A stretch of DNA of 64,000 nt, from positions 124,001 to 188,000 of the forward strand of contig NW_019775575.1 of the NCBI RefSeq assembly GCF_001039355.2, read 5' to 3'. The notes below the pieces were generated by a model. That model did no database searches. It was not told the DNA's origin and was given only the letters and a program-made list of their open reading frames with translations. Below are positions 51,001 through 61,443 of the stretch, in pieces. The position numbers were made by a program, and so were the translations under genes. This stretch comes from Lingula anatina (Eukaryota > Brachiopoda > Lingulata > Lingulida > Lingulidae). Each line of letters opens with the position of its first letter. Position 1 is the stretch's first letter.

Positions 51001-52621
51001 ATGTTGTTGATTTTTATCATTCCCTGTAAAGACCATCTTTTGTTAGAAAACAATTATTGATTTCTGCCCATTAAAGATCTGTCATTGTTCTGAAGTCAAT
51101 ACACCAATAACAGTAAGAAGCAAAATGGCCAAATTGAGAGAGAATATCTCTGGCTGCTAATGGCTTATGGTTAGACAGTCCATGAATCAAAGGTAGATAT
51201 AAATGGACGTAGCCAAGAGTGGGAGTAAATAAAATATACACTGCCCCTATACTTCTGACATCAATAGCTCGAGAAGCAGACGGCAAAGGTAGCATAGGGG
51301 CCAGGAGAGCTTACATCCTGGTCACTGCTCAAGGAAGTGTGGGCAGTGTGTGTGTATGAAGTGTTAAGAACTGGCAGTGCATAGCTAAAACCCAATTATT
51401 CAATCTAGAAACTGCAAGAAAAAACAGGAAACTTATTTATCTAATTCGTGGAGAAAAAAAAACAACCAGGTGAACTGTGCTGTGTTTTAGCAGACGGCCC
51501 ACCTTGGAGATTTAACCTCGCCTACTGACTGGGAGAATTAGGCACCATAGGAGAGTAATCGCACTGATCAACAAATGTAAGTAAGTTTTGGTGTTTCTTT
51601 TTTTTTTAGGAATATTGCCAATCATCAATATGGTAAGCTGTATGAAATCCAAGAAGAACTATGCTCTAAGAGGAATGAAGTGAGAATTGCCAAGATGCAA
51701 CTTGCAGCAATCAAACCCCAAGTAAATAAATTATTGTTTTAATGCAATTCTTTATTAGTGTATTTTTATTAATGTTGTAGTTGTTGTGGAGGATACTTCA
51801 TTTAACACCAAAAATATTTTAGTGGTGTTCAAATAATGAGTTTTTTTTTTTTTTTGTCAAAAGTATTTAATTTTTCACTGTTTGTTTTGCTCTTCATCTC
51901 CTGTTTCTCATTAAATGGATATGTATTTTTCCCAGTATTGTATAATAATATACATATATCATCTGACAGTGTACGTTTTCTTTGCATGCACAATTAAATT
52001 GCAGTGACTAGAGTAGTCCATTGTCCATTTTAAGGGTGTCATCATTGGATCTATTTATCTTGTCACTTAATTTAATTAAAATCCTTGAGCCCAACTTGTG
52101 GCAATGTCAACTATGACTGTAAAAAATGCATATTACATGTATGCTTGACAGCATAAACAAAATTGCATGACAACTTGAATTATAGATTTTGAATCTCCTA
52201 ATATTAGTAAGGATTGGTGACCTTTACAGATTGTTTTGATAAACTGATCAGAGTATCACTTGTTGGACATATGTACTACACATGTTTGGAGAATGAAAGG
52301 TTAGTTGTAAACCTGTCCTTGGTATTACATGTGTACTAGAAATTTCCAGACATTTCTGAAAAATATCAATAATGAATTAAAAAGGCCAACTAGTATTTAC
52401 TTATAGACATGTCAGTGGGTATAAATTTTGCAATATCTTCTACAAGGTGTCCCTAAAACCATTTGTTAGATATTTTATATAAATACTTTCTCTTTCTTAA
52501 ATTTACCTCTTATTTTTGTAACTACATATTATATTTATGCACTCAGATAGAATTGAAACAAGTTCTGAAGCAACATTTTTGCTGTCACAATATTATCAGC
52601 CCTGATTTCCTGGGGATGCAG
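25257..52621 (+). CDS. F-BAR-domain protein, FES/FER-like (5' portion; 3' end beyond window)
   Basis: Nine exons with exactly compatible phases encode about 373 residues from the start at 25414 (a tenth candidate at 52547 would make about 398). The product is helical throughout, with an F-BAR-like series (FSQKIAAVHTQFASQMQ, FKKRSHELRE, TWEDLIREVEVDSYMHTDLA, HNEYLLQLKSFNQLSTEYYD, MALPGLL) and then coiled coil (about residues 290-373). F-BAR dimers bind and bend membranes. From memory the stretch HNEYLLQL...LPGLL...LDPKVDIVHFVK aligns nearly ungapped with FES/FER (HNxYVL...LPLLL...IDPSTEYNNFI). Against this, the N-terminus lacks the MGF start of that family, and no SH2 or kinase exon is in the window. 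Other F-BAR proteins (FCHSD/nervous wreck type, sharing KPQPF) are alternatives. F-BAR call fairly secure; subfamily uncertain. Confidence 0.7.
28049..28154 (+). CDS. F-BAR gene exon 2
   Basis: Acceptor TTCTTTCCAG, donor AG|GTAAGA, phase 1 to 2. Joined to exon 1 it reads MAEFSQKIAAVHTQFASQMQ, then ASVEMFKKRSHELRE. Amphipathic helix with a basic KKRS patch, as in the first helices of F-BAR domains. Confidence 0.8.
30474..30501. repeat. (TG)n microsatellite
   Basis: About 14 TG units, preceded by two tandem copies of a TCTAGGAATC-TGGAGTTT unit. Confidence 0.93.
31276..31658. mobile_element. Inverted-repeat-bounded element filled with GCAAATTTGC-type repeats
   Basis: Left end GTTCCTCCCTTAGCAAAAT (31276-31294) and right end ATTTTGCTAAGGGAAC (31643-31658) are inverted repeats. 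Between them the sequence is an irregular array of GCAAATTTGC, GCTGCTAATTTGC, TTGCAAACTTACTGCAAAC and related units for about 340 bases. No coding capacity. It is a nonautonomous element built round an AT-centred palindromic minisatellite. Family unknown to me. Confidence 0.65.
33085..33140. repeat. Poly-T tract, 56 bases
   Basis: Uninterrupted T, followed by a G, nine more T and a run of seven G just before the assembly gap. Confidence 0.97.
33180..33328. other. Assembly gap (run of N)
   Basis: 149 unknown bases, entered through a 56-base poly-T run (33085-33140) and left through a shorter T run. Homopolymer slippage probably caused the break. Confidence 0.98.
33441..33477. repeat. (GT)n microsatellite
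   Basis: About 18 uninterrupted GT units. Confidence 0.95.
35336..35503. mobile_element. MITE copy 2 of the CAGGGGCGGATT family
   Basis: 168 bp with inverted ends CAGGGGCGGATTTAG and CTGGATTCGCCCCTG. It is flanked by ATCCT on each side (35331-35335 and 35504-35508), a likely 5-bp target duplication. Internally it has an imperfect inverted arrangement of CCGTCTTC and GAAGACGG. No ORF of note. The CAGGG-type ends recall hAT- or P-like nonautonomous elements, but the superfamily is not certain. Confidence 0.75.
36478..36550 (+). CDS. F-BAR gene exon 3
   Basis: Acceptor CTCTTTCCAG, donor TAT|GTGAGT, phase 2 to 0. It encodes SSVEMPSIMQTTWEDLIREV, then EVDSY. The Trp followed by an acidic helix is the usual core helix 2 pattern of F-BAR domains. 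It follows an 8.3-kb intron. Confidence 0.85.
36985..37137 (+). CDS. F-BAR gene exon 4
   Basis: Acceptor TTCTTTTCAG, donor AAG|GTATAA, 153 nt, phase 0-0. It encodes MHTDLASRLTKNVYQPLMDL, AAYKRGHVKRMTSFGEHYLS and LLQKAEADLDK. The H-x-D-L-A...PL pattern and the basic KRGHVKR stretch fit an F-BAR helix facing the membrane. Confidence 0.9.
37357..37442. repeat. (TC)n microsatellite, about 43 units
   Basis: Perfect TC dinucleotide run inside the intron after exon 4 of the F-BAR gene; a short (CTA)n tract lies just upstream at 37214-37242. Confidence 0.97.
39450..39998. mobile_element. 0.55-kb inverted-repeat element with TA flanks
   Basis: The ends are inverted: CCCTGTTCACACTACG on the left, and TGTAGTGTTAATGGGG on the right. 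Both are bounded by TA (39448-39449 and 39999-40000), a likely TA target duplication as made by Tc1/mariner-type transposases. The inside is CpG-rich compared with the intron and repeats GTGTGAACGCAA and ATCCGGATAA motifs. An 84-codon frame at 39641-39895 lies wholly inside and resembles nothing I know. Confidence 0.65.
40224..40391 (+). CDS. F-BAR gene exon 5
   Basis: Acceptor TTCTTTTTTTCAG, donor CAG|GTAAGT, 168 nt, phase 0-0. It encodes ANKNYVDCFIRYQENKDTYK, LQSAYHVAHNEYLLQLKSFN and QLSTEYYDMALPGLLQ. The HNEYLL...YYD..LPGLLQ string is the hallmark of the central F-BAR helix and the closest match to FES/FER. Confidence 0.92.
40509..41010. mobile_element. TTAA-flanked MITE (piggyBac-like), interrupted by a second MITE
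   Basis: Inverted ends: CCCCCATTCCCATAGA on the left and TCTATGGGAATGGGATC on the right. TTAA occurs directly outside both ends (40505-40508 and 41011-41014), the target site of piggyBac-type elements. The inside shares the CTTAAGCTGATTGC and CCCC motifs with the copies at 44.85 and 61.44 kb. Another inverted-repeat element is inserted in it (40636-40882). Confidence 0.7.
40636..40882. mobile_element. GGGCCCAG MITE nested in the TTAA element
   Basis: Ends GGGCCCAGTTTTATTAAGG and CCTTTATAAAACTGGGCCC are near-perfect inverted repeats that extend about 39 bases inward through GACGTTTAGCACTAACCAGTG. The middle has further AACTGGCCAGTTAAC palindromes. It splits the 40509-41010 element, so it inserted later. 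No clear target duplication. No ORF. Confidence 0.75.
41518..41598 (+). CDS. F-BAR gene exon 6
   Basis: Acceptor GTTTATTTGCAG, donor AAG|GTACAG, 81 nt, phase 0-0. It encodes ELEDIELDTGLALNGALESH, then VMLILSK. It continues the helix after LPGLLQ with the spacing seen in FES/FER. Confidence 0.88.
42555..42899. mobile_element. Foldback MITE copy 1, PIF/Harbinger-like (345 bp)
   Basis: Terminal inverted repeats of about 53 bases: GAGCGCATTCTCAACGAATT on the left, its complement at 42845-42899, continuing through AAGCCAGGCTTTACAAAGCC and GGTGACCT. AAA flanks both ends, a possible 3-bp target duplication. It shares GGCGGACGTACATGAAAGAA and CTTTTAATAGTCTCTC with copy 2 at 44484. No ORF. Confidence 0.75.
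42929..42966. repeat. (AC)n microsatellite
   Basis: Perfect AC run of 19 units starting 29 bases after the right end of foldback MITE copy 1. Confidence 0.95.
44484..44785. mobile_element. Foldback MITE copy 2, near-perfect palindrome (302 bp)
   Basis: Nearly the whole element is an inverted repeat of about 130 bases per arm around a short centre near 44625-44645. It begins GATCGCATTCACAACGAGTT and ends with the complement. TAA is present immediately outside both ends, a 3-bp target duplication of the PIF/Harbinger type. The arms carry GGCGGACGTACATGAAAG and GACGACATGTGGGGAGGCG. Its RNA would fold into a long hairpin. Confidence 0.8.
44848..45095. mobile_element. TTAA-family MITE, second copy
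   Basis: An imperfect palindrome: GGGTTCCCATACCTAGATCG on the left against CGATAGGGTCTGGGAATGG on the right, with arms sharing GATCGATC, GCTTAGATGTCT, CTACTGAAGCTGC around AATTAATT. It shares motifs with 40509-41010 and 61444-61630. The flanking TTAA is degraded (GTAA and CTAA). It lies only about 60 bases from foldback copy 2. Confidence 0.6.
46394..46561 (+). CDS. F-BAR gene exon 7
   Basis: Acceptor TTTTTATTTCAG, donor GAG|GTAAAG, 168 nt, phase 0-0. It encodes SNEQYKRYEGILHLCKQLDP, KVDIVHFVKHLKPQPFVIDS and VLQEFRPPDPNSGNIE. The LDPKVDIVHFV and FVIDSVLQE segments sit where FES/FER have a diacidic or Pro-containing loop and FD-x-SLLEE. KPQPF is also found in FCHSD proteins. Confidence 0.9.
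47963..48044. repeat. Paired (TG)n and (CA)n tracts
   Basis: About 43 bases of TG, a 27-base spacer, then (AC)6. The two runs are complementary and could form a hairpin. Confidence 0.88.
48542..48693 (+). CDS. F-BAR gene exon 8 (start of coiled coil)
   Basis: Acceptor TGATTTCACAG, donor AA|GTAAGT, phase 0 to 2. It encodes NLLDDQLILNRGTQTVLDSK, QSILEKQAANLLSEIQFQQE and SIATLTEECK. Heptad-like leucine and isoleucine spacing indicates a coiled coil after the F-BAR domain. Confidence 0.9.
51610..51721 (+). CDS. F-BAR gene exon 9 (coiled coil)
   Basis: Acceptor TTTTTTTTAG, donor CAA|GTAAAT, phase 2 to 0. It encodes KNIANHQYGKLYEIQEELCS, then KRNEVRIAKMQLAAIKPQ. It resembles the position and character of the FES/FER second coiled coil (EELKQTVQQLR...KEL). 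Last confident exon in the window. Confidence 0.88.
52547..52621 (+). CDS. Candidate F-BAR gene exon 10 (weak)
   Basis: A 75-nt phase 0-0 segment between acceptor ATGCACTCAG and donor CAG|GTTTGC. It encodes IELKQVLKQHFCCHNIISPD, then FLGMQ. The phase fits exon 9, and the first residues suit a coiled coil, but the donor is poor and the second half is not typical. Could be chance. Confidence 0.25.
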
Positions 52622-52633
52622 GTTTGCAAAGAG

Positions 52634-52683
52634 TGTGTGTGTGTGTGTGCGTGTGCGCGTGCGCGTGTGTGTGTGCGTGTGTA
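52634..52683. repeat. (TG)n / (CG)n mixed tract
   Basis: Alternating purine-pyrimidine run of GTGTGTGCGTGTGCGCGTGC type, about 50 bases, capable of Z-DNA. Confidence 0.9.
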
Positions 52684-54008
52684 TTTTGAAGGGAAGAGCC
52701 AGCTGGTTACTGTCTTATAACTATGTGAGCATTTGGGCAAAATAGGATTCTTCAGAACCAGTTTAACGTATACCCATTTGAATGCATCTTTAGACTGGTA
52801 AATTACTTAATTAATAGTGGGTTATTATGGAGATAAACTCTTTTATCATTCTGATATTAAGTCTCCCACCCCCACCCCATACAGAGTTTTAGATATGCCA
52901 TGGCCAGTGAATGACAGTTAAGTGGCTCTGATACTATAAATGTAGAAAAAAAGAATTGACAACTCATTAATTGTCTTCTTTATTTTAATATCTGAAATTT
53001 TCTTTCTTTTTATTTCTACATCCCCTTTTTGTTTATTTAATTTAATTTTTATGTATTTCTTTTTTATTGGTGGGGAGTCTGATTGAATTTTAGTCTTGTA
53101 TTTCTTTTCATCATTTCAAGATAAATTCAGCAAATGATGGGATATCAGCACTTCAATGATATCATTAGTGCTTAAGTAATTTTGAACCTCAATTCATTTT
53201 GGAAGAGTGCCTTTGAAGGCATCTCATTGGAGATAAGTGGTTCATTGGCATTGACGTTGGTCGGGGCATGTGCTGTATTAAAGAGGAAGAAATATCTGGT
53301 GGCTTTTTCTGGCCTCTCCAGTTTCTCTGAAACTGATCAGATTTGTAGATAGTGGAAGTGAAGAAGGCTTCAAGGGGCAACTGAGCCAACAGGCACAGGG
53401 TTTTGTGCACTGTTATATATAGCCTTTTAGCTTGGGGCTATGTGTGGTACATGTATAGCCAACTAATTTCACAGTTTACTTGTTTAATCTATACATGATA
53501 ACATTGTGATCTTTTTAGATTGTAGCTTGAACTGTGCTTCAGTAAAAATTCTAACCTTTTATACTTAGGCAGAAATAATATCACTGGAAATCAATAGATC
53601 AAAGAAGATTGTGGGAAGGATGCTTGGTCATTGATGCTTTTTGTGTCACTCTTTTTGCCTAATGATCATGAACGAGAACTGCAGGTGATTATTAGTTTAT
53701 GTTGTCAGCACTTTACTTTTACGTCAGCAGTTGGATCGGTGGCAGATATCGCCAGGAACAAGAGAATCTCCCAGATCTCCAGCAGCTATTCCAAAGAGAT
53801 GTTGCAATAATTTATTGCAACATCCAGATCCTCATTTATAGTAGGTCACTATAGGGGTATACACAAGAAAATCAACATTTTTTGGCTGGCTGTTAATTTT
53901 GTTCTTCACACCCACACAAATGAACTTAGGTAACCATTTTTTTCTTCAGCTCATGTAACATTCTCTATAATCTGGACAGTTGTCATCAGAACTTGCATTC
54001 AGAAGGCT

Positions 54009-54009
<1 letters not shown>

Positions 54010-54058
<49 letters not shown>
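54010..54058. repeat. Poly-T tract, 49 bases
   Basis: Uninterrupted T run in AT-rich non-coding sequence. No element recognised beside it. Confidence 0.95.
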
Positions 54059-54060
<2 letters not shown>

Positions 54061-57000
54061 GGGTAAGATAAGCACAGCAATACAAAGTGGTTTAGTGTAT
54101 GAATTTAAGTCATTTCTATGGCCTGGGTTGTCCAAAAATCATAAAACTCAGAGTGCTATGGTTTTGGTTAATGTTAGAACTCAGAACTCTTATGTAGGAC
54201 TTGAAGCTGCCTAAGGGTTATACATAAATAAGATTAATTGTTGAGAGTGCACACATATGTTGTTTGGTCTGTCAGCTAATGTATTTTTATAAGGTGCTTC
54301 ATGTCTGGGATGGAACTGATGATGGTACAGTCTACATGTACTGAACTTCAAAATAGAAACAAGAGTAGTTTCTAATTTGATTTAGATGGTTAATAGGATA
54401 ATTGATTTGCAATGATCAAACATGATATTTTAGTAGGGAAAAGTGGGTTGAATGATGATTAAGACAGTTTTAGTTACCTGTAAATGTGAAGGGAAGACTT
54501 GGTAAAACGTCCATATGTTTTTTAGCTTATGTACAACTTTGCCTCTTATTATAATCTTGTACACTATAGCTCAACTCAAGAAAGCATGGAACATTGATGT
54601 CTTTCATCCTTTCAATTATTTTATGGCATGCTAGCATCATGCATGAACAAATGGTCTTTTGCAAAAAAAGGGGCAATTTTGTTAAGAAGGAAGCAATGTA
54701 TAGGTGGACTAATATTGAATTAATTTGGTCAGGTGTTAACCAAAGCTTAAATGATGTCTAGGTTAACATACAAACTCGCAGTATCTAAATGGATCTGACC
54801 TTCAGTGTTGACCTTCAGTGTTTTTGTTAGCCACATGTATAAAGTTGTATCAAGTTTGAACAATATTGTGCATGAAGATAAAGACCATGCATATAAAATA
54901 ATGTTTTTACTCGGATGTTTTTCAGTCTAAGGCCCTCTTTACATTGAGTGGTACTTTAGTCATATAGCTGCAAACTTTGAAAAGTCGTAACATGTGCAGA
55001 GTAAAAACATTAAAGGGGTTTACTGACACTTTCACTAGTTTATTTCCAGTGAACATACTGTTTGGGCAGAAGTTCTACCTGGTGCATTCTCTTTTAGTGT
55101 TGAAAAAATTAAATGTCCACCAAAAATTGTCCATTTTTAATTGAATGTTCATGTTTGGAACAATTGCCCCATATAGTGACTGATGGGCCCTGAACAATAA
55201 GCCTGCAGTTTGCGTTCCACCACAGACTCAATGCCACTATTGCATGTACACTCACAGCATTCCTATGTTAATTGAAACGAGATAGAATTAAAATAAACAA
55301 AGACCCTTTCCACATTGTGTGTTACATGTGTCAGTATTGAAATGATGTGTGTAAGAGTTCCTGTTCTCAACAGCCAATTCACTGGATAGATTTCAATTGT
55401 TTCAAACAGTTTTAATCATATGTAACTGTTTAGATGGTTGCATGCATAATGTTGTGCCATTAATTACAGAGCCAGACAAAAAAGTCAAAAGTCAAAAGCA
55501 TCCAGGTTTACCATCTCACAGGAATTAATTCTACAGATGTTTGGTCTTTAGTGTGTGCTTATCAAGAAGTATCACCTGTAAGCGTCTGTAGTGTATACTT
55601 GGGGGGAAAAAGTATCATCTGTAAGGCTCAGAATGCTTTAAACTTCGTTGGTATGCAAGGTAAATAGTTTACCGCAATAACATTATATAAGAATATCACT
55701 TGCTATATGTTTCAGTATCAGGATATGTCAGTGCTCCACATTGCCTTGGTATATACTGCCTTGGTGGTGTCAGTGAACCCTGCATTCTCACAGCAGATCT
55801 TGGAGACCTCTTCAGTTTGTCTTGGTCTAAAGGATACTCTGCATGTGTATATGTGTTCAGTGTTATAGCTCTACATTGACATTTACCAAAAAATTTAACT
55901 CATGTAACTAATTGGTTTCTGTTTTTGAAAATTGAAAAGCTAGCATGATTTCCCATCTTCAGACAAATAATTTTAATTGTCAACCCAAACAAATTCAAGG
56001 TATGTAAACAGTATCATTGATACCCTTAACTGTCAGCAGCATACAAACATAGGTTGAATAGCAGCCATGAAGGGGTTGATCCATAATGGGTCCAGTTGCC
56101 CAAGACATCATGCCAGTCCATTTGTGTCCCCGAGGGATGGATATTTCCATTTGGTAGCATTTGTGGCATGTTGTAAAGCAATGGCCACATTACCTTGGTA
56201 ACATTGCAGACTACTGAGTTAACTTCGGAAATTGCCTAGGTAACATTGCAAATCGCAGTGCAACTGATTGAAACATGAACCAAGAACTAACAAAGATCAA
56301 AAATGTATTCAAAGCAGTTAGGCATGTCAAATTATTGCCACTTAAGCTGATAAATACCAGCACCATATAGTTTCAAAAAGTATAACTTAAAGAGATACCT
56401 CAGGGTTTTGTTTTAATATCCCCCCTCCCCAAATGACATTTGAACAGATATTTTCTTCTTACTTTCTGTGCTAGATATAACCTGCAGTTGTTTTTGCTGC
56501 CTCTCATTACATTTGGTCCTTGAAACCATAACAGATTCTTTTGGAGATATTTTGTGAAGATTATTATTTTTGAAGTCATAAAAAGGCATTATGTCACATA
56601 GTGAATTATAATCTTTCTATTGATTTTTTTCAAAACATCTTGTGTTGTTTGTTTTGATGTTACTGACAGATCAAGAAAGGTTTCCAATGTCAAAGCTAAA
56701 ATATTTGTCAGGATGAGGGAAGCTGTATTAAAATCACACTTAATAATTCATTCCCTGGGCAGATTAATTACAAGTGACAAGGAAGAAAAACAAAGATCAA
56801 TTTTCTTCACCCAATTCTGTATCTTTTTCAGTTTATACAGTAGTTAAATGTGAATACAATGAATGTTGGAATTCTTATAAACATTCATTCAGTTATTTGC
56901 AATAAACTCACATTGCTATGTATACAGCATATGTTCATTTTATCTTTGTATCCATCTCAGATGTCCTAGTGCCACCTGTCTCAACAGTTAATGATCAAAG

Positions 57001-59745
57001 TTGAGACAGCTCTTGTGTGAACAGTTTTACAAGGTAGCTCAAAATTCCTGACAGAGGTTGCCCCTGATTGGTCAGAATTGCATCACACAGGTTTTCACGT
57101 GGATGTACTATGCTTCAGACATTTTTTTCCAAAATGGTATAATTCTGTGTAGTTTTCTCTCAACATTTTAGGTAAAAATACTTGTGAAATATGTGGACTT
57201 GAAACTGGGTACAATCCAGGATGGTAATGGGGGATAAAAGGCATAACCATTTGTGAAAATATCAGATGAAAAATATTGCTTTTTACTTAGTTGGAATTTT
57301 TTGGTTAACTTTGTACATTTTTGGTTTGGAACTGTGTGCATATATTTTCCAACTTCTTTGGGTGCCCCTGCATCCTCTAGTACTTAGTCATTTTGCCATG
57401 GAGCAATTTTGCATGCATTCAACTCGTGGAAGATAAAGCCACAATTTTCTTGGCAGGATGTTATAACAAGATTACTGCATTCTACCAGCAATTTTGCCTC
57501 CAAGGTTTCCTGCAAAATTCTTTTCACTGTCACTTGCACAAATTAAGTTTGTAGATGGCAGGATTCTGGGATATAAGTAATCAAGTTTCAGAAATTCCAT
57601 TTATATTTTTTTAACATTTGTAACCTTAGCTGGCATGATTTTGTCAACCAAAGTGAATCCGTACATTTTAAGTGCATATAGTTGTCAGGTCAACAGAATT
57701 ATAGGCATTACAGTTGTTCAGGTTTCAGTCTATCAGATTTGACCTTGAAAGTGGATACTGTGGGGTATAACATTTCATTAGTACAGATGTCACTAGAACT
57801 ACAGTTGAAAGGGTTCTGTAATCATGACTCTGAAATGGTTTAGCAATTTCCAGAAACTTTTTGACATAAGCAGGCAGACTTATAAATTAGCCTGCATCAG
57901 AAATCAAATAGTGGTATGTGCTGATTGGCTGATGAAATTAAATGTACAGGTGTAGGTTTTCCTGAAGTGGCATTGGATTCAAGTGTGAAAGTTTTGTTGT
58001 CAGTTTTTTACTTGGTCACAGCCGTACTTCTTATTTCAGTAGCCTAAATTAAATATGTAATTAAGGAAAAATAAAGAACAAGAATTAGTCTGTATTTATA
58101 GTACATTGTTATAGACGTGAAACCTTTAAAAAAACCCTTAAAACTGAGCCTTTTGCTCAAAAGTTTAACAAGCAGGTAGGATATAGGTAGATCCCCATGG
58201 CTACACACTGGAGCCTCTATATGTTTACCCAACATGCATTATATATTTTGTCAGTAAGTCTTTGAAGATTCTAAACTGTTTGCCTTTAAATCATAAATTG
58301 AACACACTTTCAAGGAGTTTTTGAACAAAATACATCAAATGTTGGAAGTCAACCATGTCCATTCTGTAAGCAGTGTTTGGCCAGCAGGCAGGCTTTATTT
58401 ATGTTTGAATCGGCAGTGTGGTTGATGTAGCTGGAGTCTTAGTAATTTTCCTTTTAAATGGAAATATGAAAAACCAGCAAAGAAAATGAAATACCCAAGT
58501 GATTGTCAGTTGTTTTCAAACTAGAAGTATAATTAATTGACCATTCAATAGCCATCTAATTTGACCAATGTGTTTTGTTCTTAGTTGAGGTTATATATGA
58601 CCTTTACATTTGTCTGGCCTCATTCCACAGGAGAGATAGATGGTCTGTATATTGACACATGGAATCCAAATTCACAAAATTAAGTAGAATATCAGCAGTG
58701 AAAGCCAAAGATTTACCTTCAGATAATTTGCTTGTTCAGTTTTAAATCAATTTAAATAATTATTTTCAAAATGGCCGACAAAAGTTTTTCAGTTTCCCTT
58801 AATTCAATGTATTTAATTTAATGTTTCATGTTGATTGCAACTACAAGGGGTACCATCATTCTGGGCATATTTGATGTGGAAATCATAACTTGTAAACAGT
58901 AGTTATATTTGAATTGGAGCTTGGTGTGAACCTTTATCAGGCCCATACCTTTTTTGCCCGAAAAGAGTCCCCTTTAGGTAAAATTTAATCTAGGTACACA
59001 AAGATTTCATGGTAAATGGTCCACTTTTTAAGAAAAAGAACCCCCCCCCCCCCTTTTGAAATTGCTGGCTACAGACCTGCTTTATTGGAATAAACAGATA
59101 AACCTTAAGTTCAAGTTTATTTCTTGGTACAATTCATTGATTTAACCAATGGTGTCACAAATTCTACAATAGTTTTGGAATTGGAGGTAAAATATTTTAA
59201 CAGTTAAGACATTTAAGCTGAGCTATTTATTGGAAACTGCTGCTTAAATAATATATATACAGTATATTTATCATGTAGCTTCTTGGATATGGACAGAAAA
59301 TGTGAAAAAAAGTAATAAAAACTGTCCGTAATTGACTTTGGTCAACACTGAATTTCATGAGGTAAAAAAGATATATAATTTAACCTATCCATTTAGGATT
59401 GTTTTGCATGGATAATGCAAGCATATATGTAATACATAGCACTGACTTTATAAGTATACTAATGTATGTATTACAATGTAAAAGAATTATAATAATACAT
59501 ATATGCCATGCCAAGTGTTATCAATTGAGAGAAGGATATTGTTCTATATTCAATTTACATTATGTCAGGGAAATGGTTATTGGGAAAATTTGCTGTAGAA
59601 AGAATATCATGTTTAATGGCCAGTTGAAGTAAAATACAGCCCAAAGCCCACATGAGAATATGTATAAGTGCCTTTAAAATTGCTTAAAATGGCAATGGAA
59701 AAAAAGTTAACTACAAAAGAGTGATAAGTTGTAGTAAAGCCTAGC

Positions 59746-59997
59746 TTAATACACCAATAGCACTCCCAAGTGAGGTGTCCATTTGCAGGCATCTTTCACA
59801 AGGCTGTTAATGATGCTGTCTGTGCTGCTTTTTTTACAATGACCCAATGGGATAATGGAGTAAAGCCGAACAGATTTCATAATTGATGTCTCTGTCAGCT
59901 TTTTCAAGGAAGTTTGAGAATCCCAGACACACGTAGTCAAGAAGATTGGATGTTCTGGGCTCAGAAGTCCTAGCAATTCTGAAAGAGAAGTTGCCAT
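59746..59997 (-). CDS. Minus-strand ORF, 83 codons, unknown
   Basis: A complete frame starting with an excellent vertebrate-style Kozak context (ATCGCCATGG) and a protein-like composition: MATSLSELLGLLSPEHPIFL at the start, DACKWTPHLGVLLVY at the end. No family recognised, no signal peptide clear, no poly(A) signal close by. It lies inside what is probably an intron of the F-BAR gene on the other strand. Possibly a nested gene, an exon or chance. Confidence 0.2.
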   Translation of the reverse strand: MATSLSELLGLLSPEHPIFLTTCVWDSQTSLKKLTETSIMKSVRLYSIIPLGHCKKSSTDSIINSLVKDACKWTPHLGVLLVY

Positions 59998-61443
59998 GGC
60001 GATTTCTTGTTCTGAAATAACCTTCTAAATTGTTGTTATAAAACAGTGAGGCATTTAAAAGTTACTTCAAATCTAAGCTAAAGAAGAATCTGCAGCTTTT
60101 CTGAGATTTCTGAAGTGCTGTTTTTTAAGGACTCATTCAAAATGACCCTCATGGATAGGATTGTAAGTATTTCTTAACTTTATTTACTACCAGGTTTATT
60201 TAATGCAAAGTTGCATGTCTCTTATATAAATAGATGCCCAAAGTAATTCTAAGAGGAATAGAAATATTGGCATTTGTTCAAGCAACAGACATGAAATTTA
60301 AAAAAATGATTTTCATTAGGGAAATGGCCAGGAACACTTATAAAGAATGTTTAGACACCCTCTCTTTAGGTAAGGTTTGACCAGAACTTTATCTTTAAGA
60401 TAAAGGTTCAAGATTGCAAATTTTTCCATAATTTTATTTGGTTTTCTTTAAACAGGCACAACATTTTGCTTTCAAAGAAACAGATATTGCATAAAAATTT
60501 AGCATGACTTTGTCTAGAAAAACATTCATTTTGATTCTAGTAGTTTTCTGATTTACACATGAACCTTCAGGTTTGGTATGTTTGCAAGATATTCTGACAG
60601 TCATAAATGTATAGCATGAGCATAAACGCATAGCGTTGGAAAGTGCACAAATATAGTTTTTTATCACGAAAGTTTTGGCTCGCTGCACTTTAAGCAGGTC
60701 TTGGCATAATACCTCAACTTATATGGTATAATTGGCACAAACAGTCAGTTTTTACTTCAAGCACTTTTGTTAAATAAATCCCTTTTTAAGCTGAGACAAC
60801 CAAGAGGCAATAGGTTCTATTTTGAGAGGTTGACAGGGGTATTTATCATATGTATATCACTCTTCCTAAAATGATTCAGACAAAAGATTGACTGCAAAAC
60901 TAATGCATTGACACCTGTCATTGAAATTGTTACTCAAAAGTCAATTATTTGATATTTGTAAATTTTTACCCCTCAGTCAACTGAAATCTAGGTGGAAATA
61001 AGTTCATCTTTAGACATCCCAAGTAATATTTCACCTGTTTGAGGCTCTGTGTCAGACTGCATAACATGTTGTTTTTTCAGAATATCAGTTTGTGTGGCAT
61101 ATGGTTCATGCTGCACATATATCTCACCTGCAAATTTAAGGTTGCCGGATTTGCTACAATTACATTTGGGCTTCCAGACCATTAATCATATTACTGAATC
61201 TTTTAGCTGTTGATTTTAAGGTCATATTTTGGCAGTGTATAAATATCATGGTGCAAATGCTCTTCATGAGAGAAAGATGTTGAGTCAAGCGCTAGTGCAT
61301 GCGCAGTGGGCTAGCTATTATAGGTTTCTTCAGGTGAACCAAGCAGGCAGTAATAGTATGATGAAAGTTTAGTATATATCTAATTCACATGCTTTTATAC
61401 AAAGCAGGATGTTACTCACAAGATGGTTCAGTTTTACATCGTA

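Noticed and set aside
56620-56847. Possible later exon of the F-BAR gene (acceptor-like TTACTGACAG at about 56669)
   Set aside because: No good donor in the right phase and the translation does not look like coiled coil, SH2 or kinase.
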